This document shows, piece by piece, positions 14,480 through 22,212 of a stretch of DNA of 22,372 nt. Positions within the stretch are counted from its first letter, which is position 1, and each line of letters begins with the position of its first letter. The DNA is taken from NCBI GenBank assembly GCA_037380725.1, contig JARRRL010000081.1:1-22372 (forward strand). Reading direction: 5' to 3'. The notes beneath the pieces were generated by a model. It searched no databases, had not been told where the DNA came from, and saw nothing but the letters and a program-made list of their open reading frames with translations. The position numbers and the translations under genes were made by a program. Source of the DNA: JARRRL01 sp037380725 (GTDB lineage: Bacteria; Pseudomonadota; Gammaproteobacteria; Pseudomonadales; JANQJO01).

Positions 14480-15805
14480 TCAGTTTTGAATGGTGTGTTC
14501 TGAGCACAAATAGTGCCGTAAGCGTGAAGAGCTTGTATTTGGGTTACATTTATAATTTGGGTTTTGGGTACAGGGGTTGCCGCGAACGGGATCGTGAATG
14601 GAGGAGCCAATGTAGGCGATGTCCGGGTTGGCGGTTTGAGCTGCGCTGTGGTTGTGTGTGCTTGGGTTTGAAGCGTCCCAGCGAGTGTATTGATCGCGTT
14701 TTAAACCATATAAGTAGTGGTTATTCAGCAGGTGTCCATAACGGTTGACAGTGAACAGGGGGCCGTCAATGTGCAGCAGGTTTTGCGCGTGCAATTCATC
14801 GAGGGCGAGTACGCCTAAACGTGCGACGATATCATGGTGGTTCGCAAAACTCTCGATGTGTGGAAACCACGCCTGTTCATCCTGATACAGATAACGCATG
14901 CGGGTAGCGGCGTTGGCGAACATGTACAACTCAAGCTTTTTGACGACCGTTTTGGTGGCGGCTTTCAGTTTCGTTCTGACCTCATGGATGCGTGTGCTGG
15001 AAATCGTGCCGCAAGCAGTTTGACAGAGTGTTTCGGCTTCGGTGGGCGTCATATTCGTACGATCAAAATACTGGCTGTCGAGTGAGGCATAGATGAGATC
15101 TAACACATCACCAGCGATGATGGTGCCTTGAGAGTGCGCGATGAGCACCACTTTATCTACGTTTGGGTCGCACAGTGCTTCGCCAATTTCGACAAACGCG
15201 CGCAATACAGGGTCGGTATTCAAGTTCACCAATTTTTGTAATACGGATTCCAGGAGATCGTTAATCAGGCCGTGGGTTGGGTTGTGGATCAGTCGCAAGG
15301 GTCGACCGAACAGGCGAGCAAGCGCCTGGCAGTTCAGTTTGGATAATTCCAAACTGGTCAAGATGCCATTAATGAAAAACCAGCGCTCTGAAGAAGCATC
15401 GGTCGAATTGGCTTTGTGCACCGTGTTAGAGTCATTATACGTAAGCACAACCTGGGTCATGTCGTCATTCGCTTGTCGGCCAAAAGCATCGCTCAGTAAG
15501 CGGATGACATTTTGCGGTGGAAAACGATATTCAGAATACGGATCTCCGAAACGGGGTTTTCCCAGCAGAGATAAGGTGTTAGAGAGCCAGTCGGGTTCCA
15601 GAAAGGAGGAAATAATACGTCGATCGCCACCGTCCAGTTGAGCGTATACGTCCGGAAAACGGCGTTTTGCAAATTGCATTACTTGCAAGCGATTGATATA
15701 CCAGAGCCAATCTGCCGATTCGCGCGTCAGATTGCACGCAATGGTTTTGCCTTCGTGAAGGGTTTCAAGCAGTTTACCTGGCCAACTGAGCGGATTTGAG
15801 TTCAT
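14480..15805 (-). CDS. Alpha/beta-hydrolase-like protein of unknown function
   Basis: 441 residues, with no signal peptide or obvious membrane helix, so probably cytoplasmic. The strand VDKVVLIAHSQGTIIAGDVLD has a nucleophile elbow AHSQG with Ser225. Downstream, HHDIVARLG (Asp325) and RYGHLLNNHYL (His358) are well placed for the acid and base of a Ser-Asp-His triad. The upstream half (for example WFFINGILTSLEL) also fits a lipase/esterase-type fold. Substrate unknown; a lipid or ester hydrolase is inference. ATG 15805 has GAGGT about ten bases upstream. The last 70 or so residues are compositionally odd, and a second frame is open across this stretch (14410-14700), so the true C-terminus may involve a frameshift. 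It lies between two same-strand genes of unknown function. Confidence 0.75.
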   Translation of the reverse strand: MNSNPLSWPGKLLETLHEGKTIACNLTRESADWLWYINRLQVMQFAKRRFPDVYAQLDGGDRRIISSFLEPDWLSNTLSLLGKPRFGDPYSEYRFPPQNVIRLLSDAFGRQANDDMTQVVLTYNDSNTVHKANSTDASSERWFFINGILTSLELSKLNCQALARLFGRPLRLIHNPTHGLINDLLESVLQKLVNLNTDPVLRAFVEIGEALCDPNVDKVVLIAHSQGTIIAGDVLDLIYASLDSQYFDRTNMTPTEAETLCQTACGTISSTRIHEVRTKLKAATKTVVKKLELYMFANAATRMRYLYQDEQAWFPHIESFANHHDIVARLGVLALDELHAQNLLHIDGPLFTVNRYGHLLNNHYLYGLKRDQYTRWDASNPSTHNHSAAQTANPDIAYIGSSIHDPVRGNPCTQNPNYKCNPNTSSSRLRHYLCSEHTIQN

Positions 15806-16212
15806 GTCGAGTTGTACCTCTGATACTTCAAAAGGGCGTTACTTCAAAGGACCTTGAAAAAGGCGCTGTCTGCTTGAGCTGTCTGCTGAATACTGTTTGT
15901 TGGAATAAAAGTATACGAATGCTCTCTGTGTTCCCCGTCGTTTTCCATGTTAATGTGTTCTAAGACATACAGTAGCAGTCTTATAAACGCTTGGGTAATT
16001 CAAATTCCCATTTTATGAATTTAAAATTACCCAAATTTCTGTGTTGCGATGCGTCTGTTTTGACAAGTAAACGGGGCATGTGATTTTGCAATTAGCCTGT
16101 TCAATGTAATGTATTTAAATTATATACTTGATTTGGCTCTGTGCGTTTAAGCGGATCGAGCGAACGTGGCGGTAAACTGTCAACGCGCTTTACGTACGCC
16201 TTGTTGCTGACC
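15806..16212. other. Intergenic region (407 bp) with repeats and hairpin
   Basis: No gene seen. Contents: ACTTCAAA twice (15825-15832, 15841-15848); GCTGTCTGCT twice with a 13-bp period (15865-15874, 15878-15887); the large AT-rich hairpin at 15991-16034; a perfect -10-like TATAAT on the minus strand (16124 to 16119) without a good -35; and one copy of GGATCGAG (16153-16160). It probably holds the promoter and a long leader for the hydrolase gene. Confidence 0.55.
15991..16034. promoter_or_regulatory. Long AT-rich hairpin in an intergenic region
   Basis: Outer arms TTGGGTAATT (15991-16000) and AATTACCCAA (16025-16034) pair perfectly over 10 bp. Inner arms AAATTC (16002-16007) and GAATTT (16017-16022) pair over 6 bp, with only a 1/2-base internal loop between them and a 9-base apical loop. 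No T-run follows on either strand, so a simple terminator is unlikely. It could be part of a leader RNA, a small RNA or a protein site. Confidence 0.5.
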
Positions 16213-17751
16213 TTAGGATGTAGGTTCCGCTGTTTTATCTTGTTTCTCAAGGTTAATTGGATTTCCTGCGGCTTCTTCCGTGAGTGCTTGATCTTCAAGA
16301 TTCGCTGTTTCCGGCGAATCCGATTCATCAGGCGTGGCGGATTCTTCTGTGGAGGATTCCTCGGGAGGGCTGTTCTCAAGTGGGTCGGCTGCCATGGCGA
16401 TTTCATTTGAGTCTGCTGGGTTTGTGCTTTCATCGGAGGCGTCGTTTTCTGGTGTTGTGGTGATGGCGTCGTTGGGCGTGTGCGGTTCAATCGTATCCTG
16501 ATTATCTTGATTTTCTGGGCTCTCTGGGCTCTCTGGGCTCTCTGGGCTCTCTGCGCTCACCGCTTCGCTGCTTGGCTCAGGATCGAGCATTGATTTGCGC
16601 AGCTCTTTTCGAGCGTTTTCCCAGGTTGTTTCGGCTAACAGAATGCGCTTGTGTCGGCGAACCCGATTTTGCAATCGGGTGATGAGCGTATCCCCCGATT
16701 CGCTGGGATAACCCGGAATCCAAACGGGTTCTCCAGAATCGCCTTGCCAAGACATGTGGAGGTTTTCATCGACGAGGGTCATTTTCATGACGTTAATGGG
16801 AAATAATTCGATGGATTTAATCGCCTGAGTGAATTCACCTTTGTAGATGGGGATGCGTTGGATCAAGCGTTCGCTCTCTTCCGGTTTTTTGCTGTATTGC
16901 AGCGGAGCGTCTTCGCTGTCGTCGTCCTGGGCCAATTCCAAGCGCACACAGTCCCAGCAATGGTTGACAACTTTTGCAGCCGTTTGTGTAAATGGCAGTG
17001 CTTGGACCGCTTCCAGTAAGCCCTCGTCGGGTTCGGGTGAACCGTTGAATTCGGCAGCCAATAAATTTCGCAGCGTGTCTTTGGTATGCAGGATCAAGTG
17101 GCTGCTTTTATCGAGTATGAATATCGATGTGTCTTGCGTTAAAAAGACACCGGTTAGGTGCAGCGGATCTTGGCAAAAAGGTCCCAGCCCCTCGCAGGCA
17201 GTGCTGTCTTCAGGGGCCTCCGGAAAAATAAATATTTTTTCAAATATTTCTTCGCAATCACCGTGTATGGCCAGAAAACGCAGGACCAAATAATCGGATA
17301 ATTCGGCTAAACAGGTGTTGAGGGTCAGTTTGACCCAGGTGACGTGCGCGTCTTTCATTTTATCTTGCAAGCTGGTTTTGGCGATGTGATTAAAAACCGT
17401 AAGCGCGAGCGCAAAAATCCAAATCAGTCCGCGTGGCGGCGTCAGCATGGCTGCAAAACTACTGCCGTGAAAGTAACAAAACACCATTAAGACAAAATCA
17501 AGTACGGCGACAGCCGCTAAGTAACGATTCAAAAAATAGAGCCGACGAGACGGTGGGCGTGTTTGCGTAAACGCGTATTCCAAAGCCTTAACGCGATCGA
17601 CGTAGCGCCAGTGTTTTTCATTCAGATGTTGCCGCATGAAATACACAAACAGCAGCGCCGTTGGGCTGAGCAGCACAATCAGACAGGGTAGGGGAAGCCC
17701 GAGCCACAAGCTGGGGTGTGATTGAAAGAACTCAAGGATCGTGTCATACAT
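16213..17751 (-). CDS. Three-TM membrane protein with acidic repeat tail
   Basis: 512 residues. Hydrophobic segments lie at about 17-38, 78-95 and 108-124, separated by a basic loop (about 39-76, many Arg/Lys), which suggests an inner-membrane anchor. A soluble region of about 270 residues follows (about 130-400) with several Cys and no motif I recognise. The last 110 residues are a Glu/Ser/Pro/Thr/Asp-rich, probably disordered acidic tail that includes the SPE triplet repeated several times, encoded by a 9-bp DNA repeat. ATG 17751 is preceded by GGTGA at a suitable distance. It is the first gene of a same-strand run leading to the hydrolase and lipoprotein genes. Function unknown; no homologous family comes to mind. 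Confidence 0.7.
   Translation of the reverse strand: MYDTILEFFQSHPSLWLGLPLPCLIVLLSPTALLFVYFMRQHLNEKHWRYVDRVKALEYAFTQTRPPSRRLYFLNRYLAAVAVLDFVLMVFCYFHGSSFAAMLTPPRGLIWIFALALTVFNHIAKTSLQDKMKDAHVTWVKLTLNTCLAELSDYLVLRFLAIHGDCEEIFEKIFIFPEAPEDSTACEGLGPFCQDPLHLTGVFLTQDTSIFILDKSSHLILHTKDTLRNLLAAEFNGSPEPDEGLLEAVQALPFTQTAAKVVNHCWDCVRLELAQDDDSEDAPLQYSKKPEESERLIQRIPIYKGEFTQAIKSIELFPINVMKMTLVDENLHMSWQGDSGEPVWIPGYPSESGDTLITRLQNRVRRHKRILLAETTWENARKELRKSMLDPEPSSEAVSAESPESPESPESPENQDNQDTIEPHTPNDAITTTPENDASDESTNPADSNEIAMAADPLENSPPEESSTEESATPDESDSPETANLEDQALTEEAAGNPINLEKQDKTAEPTS
16515..16550. repeat. 9-bp minisatellite (four perfect copies)
   Basis: CTGGGCTCT four times in a row (16515-16550) followed by a one-base variant CTGCGCTCA. 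It encodes the SPE triplets in the acidic tail of the membrane protein; being 9 bp, copy-number changes would keep the frame. Confidence 0.92.
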
Positions 17752-18058
17752 GTCGGTTCACCGTAGATTCACTGTGCAAAGCGGTGTTCGCCTCAATCTT
17801 GCGCATCCTAAACTCAGGCGAGGGCACGTGTTGTTGTTTTAATTTAATATGACGCATGGTTAACATCCGCCGCTTAAAAGCGCTGGCCTTGCGTAGAGCG
17901 CGAGGAGGGGTGGAAGTCGGGATGTGAGAGTAATAGATATCGTGTTTACGGGGCTTATGTTTCCGTGTACAGTGTCGATCTGTGCCGATATTTGTGTGAT
18001 GTTTGTGTAACGTGTGTTGAAACGTTGAGAATATCAAGATACTTATATCAATTTTCAT
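17744..18058 (-). CDS. Doubtful small ORF, basic His/Lys/Arg-rich
   Basis: An ATG-started frame of 104 residues overlaps the start of the membrane-protein gene by 8 bases. The product is basic and His-rich (HTLHKHHTNIG, KHKPRKHDIYY), has no recognisable domain, and the ribosome site is poor. It may be a chance open frame in the upstream region; the overlap with the next start is its only support as a gene. Confidence 0.2.
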   Translation of the reverse strand: MKIDISILIFSTFQHTLHKHHTNIGTDRHCTRKHKPRKHDIYYSHIPTSTPPRALRKASAFKRRMLTMRHIKLKQQHVPSPEFRMRKIEANTALHSESTVNRHV

Positions 18059-18464
18059 TATTGCTCGATCCGCTGTGAGTCAAGGTGAACGGGCATAAAA
18101 AAACAAAACCAACGGACAATCATTAATCGAATGGTAAGATTCTGTTGTGTTGTATACCTCGGCGGTTTTGAGGATAAAAATACCGATTTGAGCTGGCCTT
18201 CTATCGTTCAATCAAACGAATTTGATGCGATTTATGCTAGCAAAGAATCTTAACCTTAGAATATACTCTCGATCCTGAGGGGATACATTGGGAATGGATT
18301 CAGGGCTGATGCAGCGAATCAGTTTAAGGATCGAGGATGCGATAGCCTTAAATTGGTGTAGTGAAAGCCAAATTGTTCCCATTTTTTAGAATTCCTGTCT
18401 CATGGGGTTCAAGTTGAGGATCGAGTGAGTGTAGCATCAGTGGTGCGATGGAGTGCAGTAGAAG
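18059..18464. other. Upstream region of the polysaccharide exporter gene
   Basis: No gene seen. It contains copies of AGGATCGAG or its complement: CTCGATCC at 18064-18071, CTCGATCCT at 18268-18276, AGGATCGAG at 18327-18335 and 18417-18425. The middle two form a 9-bp inverted repeat about 50 bases apart. -10-like TAGAAT (18257-18262) and TATACT (18262-18267) lack good -35 partners. It presumably holds the promoter of the exporter gene. Confidence 0.5.
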
Positions 18465-21332
18465 ATGTGCAATAAACGACGTTTTAGTCGTTCCCTGTTT
18501 GGGGTCATGTTAGTGTGTTTGGGGCTACTTGTTGCCAGTGTCTCCAGGGCCTTGACGCCGACGCCCGCTCAAATTGAACAATTCAAAGCGATGTCTCCGA
18601 CTGAGCAGCGTGCTCTGGCCAAGTCGTTTGGTGTCGAGCTGCCTGTGTCGCTTGGCAATGTAAGCCAACAAGCTCCGGTTTCCGAACCGCAAACGGTTAC
18701 CCCACGTGATCCCGAGGAAAAAGAAGCCGTTACCACCACGGTTACCGAGTCTCGTGGTGTCGCCAATACCGATAATGAAGAAGCGGAAGCCACCGCTGCC
18801 CCGGAACGTGAGGAGAAACATCTTCTCAAACCGTTTGGGTATGATTTGTTTGCGGGCAACCCCAGCACCTTTGCGCCCGCAACCGATATTCCCGTACCGA
18901 CTGACTATGTGATTGGACCGGGAGACACGATAATTGTGCAACTGTACGGCAAGGAGAATGCTACCTATGAATTGGTGGTCAGCCGTGAGGGGCAGATGCA
19001 ATTTCCCGAACTGGGGCCGATTTCCGTAAATGGTTTGAATTTTGGTGAGCTCAAAGCGCGTGTTAATCAGTTAGTCAGCGCGCAAATGATTGGCGTCAAG
19101 GCGAGCGTTACCATGGGGGCCTTGCGCTCCATTCGCGTGTTCGTCTTGGGGGATGCACACCGCCCAGGTTCGTACACCGTCAGCTCCTTGTCGACGATGA
19201 CGAACGCGTTGTTTGCCAGTGGCGGCATCAAAGAGATTGGCTCACTGAGAAAAATACAATTGAAACGCCGTGGAGCGTTAATATCGACACTTGATTTGTA
19301 TGATTTGCTGTTGCATGGGGATACCAGCAAGGATCGACGTCTATTACCTGGCGACGTCATATTTATTCCAACAGTCAAGACGACCGCCGCTATTCTGGGA
19401 GAGGTCAAGCGCCCAGCCATCTATGAATTGAACGATTCGGCCACATCAATGCAAGAATTGGTGGCTTTGGCGGGTGGCTATTCGGCGACGGCTTATCCCG
19501 AAGCATCGCGTGTTGAGCGCATAAATTCGAAAGGTCAGCGCACCGTGGTGGATTTGGATTTATCAACACCAGCGGGCCAGCACGATACCGTGAAAAATGG
19601 TGATGTGCTCAAAGTGTATTCAGTGTTGGATAAATTGGAAAACGTTGTGGTGTTGTCGGGTCACGTGCATCGTCCGGGTTTTTTTCGTTGGAAAAAGGGT
19701 ATGCGGGTGAAAGAGGTGATCGGTTCGGTGGGGGATCTGTTGCCCAATCCGGATTTATCGGTTGCTTTGCTCAAGCATGAAACGGGCCCTGAACGCTTGT
19801 TGTCTTTCGAGCTCCTCACATTAGGAAAAGCGCTGGCAGGGGATGCGTCGGCGAATAAACGACTCAGTCCGCGAGATGAAGTGATTGTTTTTGGTGCGGG
19901 GAATGGGGAGCGGGCGGCTGTGATGGAAGAATTTGTGGCGGTGTTGCGTCAACAAGCCGCTCCCATGAGCTATCCATCGGTGGTGGAGATCCGAGGAGAC
20001 GTCAAATCACCGGGCCAGTACCCCATTGCCCAGGGTATGGGCGCGCAAGAATTGATTGAGCTTGCTGGAGGGCTTAAGCCGGAAGCACAGGATACCTTAG
20101 CCTTATTGGTTGAACGGACGGAGCGTCCGGGACGTTTCGCGATACAGTATGTGGATTTGCGTTCGAAGGCGGCATCCAAGACCTTGTCACCGAGTGCTCG
20201 CGTATACGTATTGAGTAATGTGGCGGATCGAGCTGATTTATTGGCACCGTTGATTCGTGAAATTGAAAATCAAAGTTGGCATGGTGATCGTTTGCCGCTG
20301 GTGAACGTGCACGGTTCTGTCCGATTCCCGGGCCAGTATCCGTACATGTCGGGCAGTACAGTGAAAGACATGATCGCCTTAGCGGGCGGTTTACGAGAAG
20401 AAGCGTATTTGTTGTCTGGCGAAATCACACGAAGTCGCGTTAAAAATGGCAGTACGTTTGAAATTTTTCACCAAGAGTTGGACCTGACGCGCGCCGATGA
20501 AACGGGTATGGGGATGAATTTGAATCCCCGAGATGGTTTGACCATTAAACGCATTCCGGAATGGGAAGAAATGATCACAGTGAGCATCGCCGGAGAGGTG
20601 CTGTTCCCAGGGAAATACCCGATTGTACGAGGTGAAACCTTACTGCAATTGATTGAGCGAGCGGGCGGCTTAACGGATGAAGCGGACGCCAAAGGTGCCG
20701 TCTTCTTGCGCGCCAGTTTGCGACGGAAAGAACAAGAAGCCTTATCGGATATGAAACAGCGCTTAGCAACGGAAGTGACGCGCTTAGAGAATGATGCGAA
20801 ACAGGGCAGTGATGCGATCACAGAACAACGAGCGGTTGGGGCGCGCTTGCTGTCTGAGGTGGAAAAAGCCGAAGCGATGGGGCGATTAGTCATTGATTTA
20901 CCAGGCATGTTGGCGAACAGGCAGCATAAAGGTAATACAAATGGGCGCACCTTGTTGCTGCGAGAAGGAGACAGTTTGGTGATTCCGCCACGAATCCAAG
21001 AAGTCTCAATCGTCGGTGAGGTGCAGCACCCCACCTCGCATTTGTACACCAAGCGTATCAATGGAAAGAAGTATATCCAAAAGAGTGGTGGTGTTACGCG
21101 TAATGGTGACCTCAAACGCGCGTATGTGATCAATCGAGATGGTAATGTGAAACCACTTAGGAAACGATTCCTTTTTTTAAGTCGCTATGGACGTGTGCAA
21201 CCCGGTGACACAATTGTGGTGCCGTTTGATGTCGATAAAGTGAGTCCGGTGACGTATTGGTCGCAAATAAGTCAGATTTTGTTTCAGTTGGCGACGACGG
21301 CGGCGGCCTTGGAAACGGTTGGCGCTTTATAA
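18465..21332 (+). CDS. Polysaccharide export protein with multiple SLBB domains
   Basis: 955-residue Wza/WbfF-type protein for moving surface polysaccharide across periplasm and outer membrane. A signal peptide (basic start, hydrophobic 11-26, cleavage probably after SRA at 29) precedes the family's short AQIEQFKAMSPTEQ helix (about 35-48). A charged low-complexity stretch (about 70-118) leads to the polysaccharide-export domain, which starts at DYVIGPGDTIIVQLYG (147-162). Seven SLBB-type units follow, each with a G-[DEH]-V/A-x-x-P core, near residues 229, 312, 399, 511, 617, 710 and 851, several ending in AGGL or AGGY. A Lys/Glu-rich, probably coiled-coil stretch (about 753-805) lies between units six and seven, and a mildly hydrophobic C-terminus ends at 955. 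No lipobox is evident, unlike Wza. An RfaH homologue follows on the same strand, marking a capsule, O-antigen or exopolysaccharide locus. Confidence 0.9.
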   Translation: MCNKRRFSRSLFGVMLVCLGLLVASVSRALTPTPAQIEQFKAMSPTEQRALAKSFGVELPVSLGNVSQQAPVSEPQTVTPRDPEEKEAVTTTVTESRGVANTDNEEAEATAAPEREEKHLLKPFGYDLFAGNPSTFAPATDIPVPTDYVIGPGDTIIVQLYGKENATYELVVSREGQMQFPELGPISVNGLNFGELKARVNQLVSAQMIGVKASVTMGALRSIRVFVLGDAHRPGSYTVSSLSTMTNALFASGGIKEIGSLRKIQLKRRGALISTLDLYDLLLHGDTSKDRRLLPGDVIFIPTVKTTAAILGEVKRPAIYELNDSATSMQELVALAGGYSATAYPEASRVERINSKGQRTVVDLDLSTPAGQHDTVKNGDVLKVYSVLDKLENVVVLSGHVHRPGFFRWKKGMRVKEVIGSVGDLLPNPDLSVALLKHETGPERLLSFELLTLGKALAGDASANKRLSPRDEVIVFGAGNGERAAVMEEFVAVLRQQAAPMSYPSVVEIRGDVKSPGQYPIAQGMGAQELIELAGGLKPEAQDTLALLVERTERPGRFAIQYVDLRSKAASKTLSPSARVYVLSNVADRADLLAPLIREIENQSWHGDRLPLVNVHGSVRFPGQYPYMSGSTVKDMIALAGGLREEAYLLSGEITRSRVKNGSTFEIFHQELDLTRADETGMGMNLNPRDGLTIKRIPEWEEMITVSIAGEVLFPGKYPIVRGETLLQLIERAGGLTDEADAKGAVFLRASLRRKEQEALSDMKQRLATEVTRLENDAKQGSDAITEQRAVGARLLSEVEKAEAMGRLVIDLPGMLANRQHKGNTNGRTLLLREGDSLVIPPRIQEVSIVGEVQHPTSHLYTKRINGKKYIQKSGGVTRNGDLKRAYVINRDGNVKPLRKRFLFLSRYGRVQPGDTIVVPFDVDKVSPVTYWSQISQILFQLATTAAALETVGAL

Positions 21333-21401
21333 GTGACAAGCTGTAAAAACAGAAATGGTGACTATCTTTCATTTAGCTTGCTACGTTGATTTTTGTAAGT
21401 G

Positions 21402-21413
21402 CTGAATATTCAG
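21402..21413. promoter_or_regulatory. 12-bp palindrome upstream of rfaH
   Basis: CTGAATATTCAG is a perfect 12-bp palindrome about 185 bases upstream of the rfaH ATG and 85 bases upstream of the ops element. It may be an operator in the rfaH promoter region; no regulator can be named. Confidence 0.3.
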
Positions 21414-21497
21414 TATTGCTTGCCACGTGTGAGTCGTGCTGAATAAGGTGTTGTGCGAAAGGTAGTGAATTAATTTCAGATGCTGGCGATGAACGGT

Positions 21498-21511
21498 AGG
21501 GCGGTAGCGTG
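21498..21511 (+). promoter_or_regulatory. ops element (JUMPstart core) in the rfaH leader
   Basis: AGGGCGGTAGCGTG contains GGCGGTAGCGTG (21500-21511), identical to the E. coli ops core that pauses RNA polymerase and recruits RfaH through the non-template strand. Upstream bases (CTGGCGATGAACGG) loosely resemble the rest of the JUMPstart sequence. It lies 87 bases before the ATG of the RfaH-type gene and on its strand. I found no second copy in the window, and none ahead of the exporter gene. Confidence 0.85.
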
Positions 21512-21597
21512 TCTGATGATGTTTAGATTGGTAAGTGCAATCGGTGTATTGAGCTCAATCATACGGTATTCGTTCAGCATCAGTAGTGGTGGTATCC

Positions 21598-22125
21598 ATG
21601 GAAGGGCAACGCGACATTATTAATTTCTGTGAGCGACCGAGGGTATTCACGGATTGGTATTTGGTTCAGTGCAAGCCAAGACAAGATTATCGTGCGGCGA
21701 AGAATATACGCAATCAAGGTGGTGAGGTGTTGTTGTTTGAACGCCCGATTGAAGCCATACGAGCTGCGAAGCGCTTTGTGACAAGGGAACGTTTATTTCC
21801 GGGTTACGTATTTGTTTGTTTGCCGTACGAGCATCGATTATGGAGTACATTACGCTCAACGTATGGTGTCAGTCGTGTGGTGCGATTTGGCGATAAGCCG
21901 CTTGAAATACAACCACAGACCTTGGAAGCTATTTATGAACAGAGTCGAACGTTTGGTGTTCAGGAGCGATTTCAAGCGGGTGATCGGGTACGATTAACCA
22001 GCGGAGCTTTTAAAGGGATGGAGGCTGTTTTTGATGCTTACGATGGGGCGACTCGCGCAGTATTGCTGATTCAGTTTTTACAAAAGGAGCAGCGAATTAA
22101 GGTACCGTTAAATTCGTTCAGTTAA
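21598..22125 (+). CDS. rfaH: Transcription antiterminator, RfaH/NusG family
   Basis: About 175 residues. The NusG N-terminal domain begins at DWYLVQCKPRQDYRA (RfaH: WYLLYCK) and includes the LFPGYVFVCL strand (RfaH LFPNYLFVEF) and YGVSRVVRFGDKP (RfaH RGVSHFVRFGASP). The C-terminal KOW domain has AGDRVRLTSGAFKGMEAVF (RfaH GDKVIITEGAFEGFQAIF) and the RfaH-like end LIQFLQKEQRIKVP. These traits mark RfaH rather than housekeeping NusG. RfaH binds RNA polymerase paused at ops sites and lets it read through long polysaccharide operons. ATG 21598 is preferred to GTG 21586; either way there are about 18 more N-terminal residues than in E. coli RfaH. A perfect ops element sits in the gene's own leader, so autoregulation or read-through into a longer operon is likely. 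Confidence 0.92.
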   Translation: MEGQRDIINFCERPRVFTDWYLVQCKPRQDYRAAKNIRNQGGEVLLFERPIEAIRAAKRFVTRERLFPGYVFVCLPYEHRLWSTLRSTYGVSRVVRFGDKPLEIQPQTLEAIYEQSRTFGVQERFQAGDRVRLTSGAFKGMEAVFDAYDGATRAVLLIQFLQKEQRIKVPLNSFS

Positions 22126-22191
22126 TAAGTGAGGGTAGGAAAAGGCGTTTCGAGTCAGGCAAATACGACAGAACACGATGTTCCTGTTTAA

Positions 22192-22212
22192 CTGACAGGT
22201 GATCTCTGTCAG
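22192..22212. terminator. Hairpin downstream of rfaH
   Basis: CTGACAG (22192-22198) and CTGTCAG (22206-22212) pair perfectly around a 7-base loop, 67 bases after the rfaH stop. There is no T-run after it, so intrinsic termination is doubtful. It overlaps the start of the oxidoreductase remnant. Confidence 0.4.

Noticed and set aside
16060..16088. + strand TTGACA with downstream ATTTTG as a promoter
   Set aside because: The -10 match is poor and no plus-strand gene follows for 2.4 kb.
20468..21133. 221-residue minus-strand frame inside the exporter gene
   Set aside because: Antisense shadow; the plus strand has clear SLBB units over the same interval.
21339..21355. CTGT-AAAA-ACAG after the exporter gene as a LexA box or terminator
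   Set aside because: The LexA spacing needs about 8 bases between CTGT and ACAG, and the 4-bp stem is too weak and lacks a T-run.
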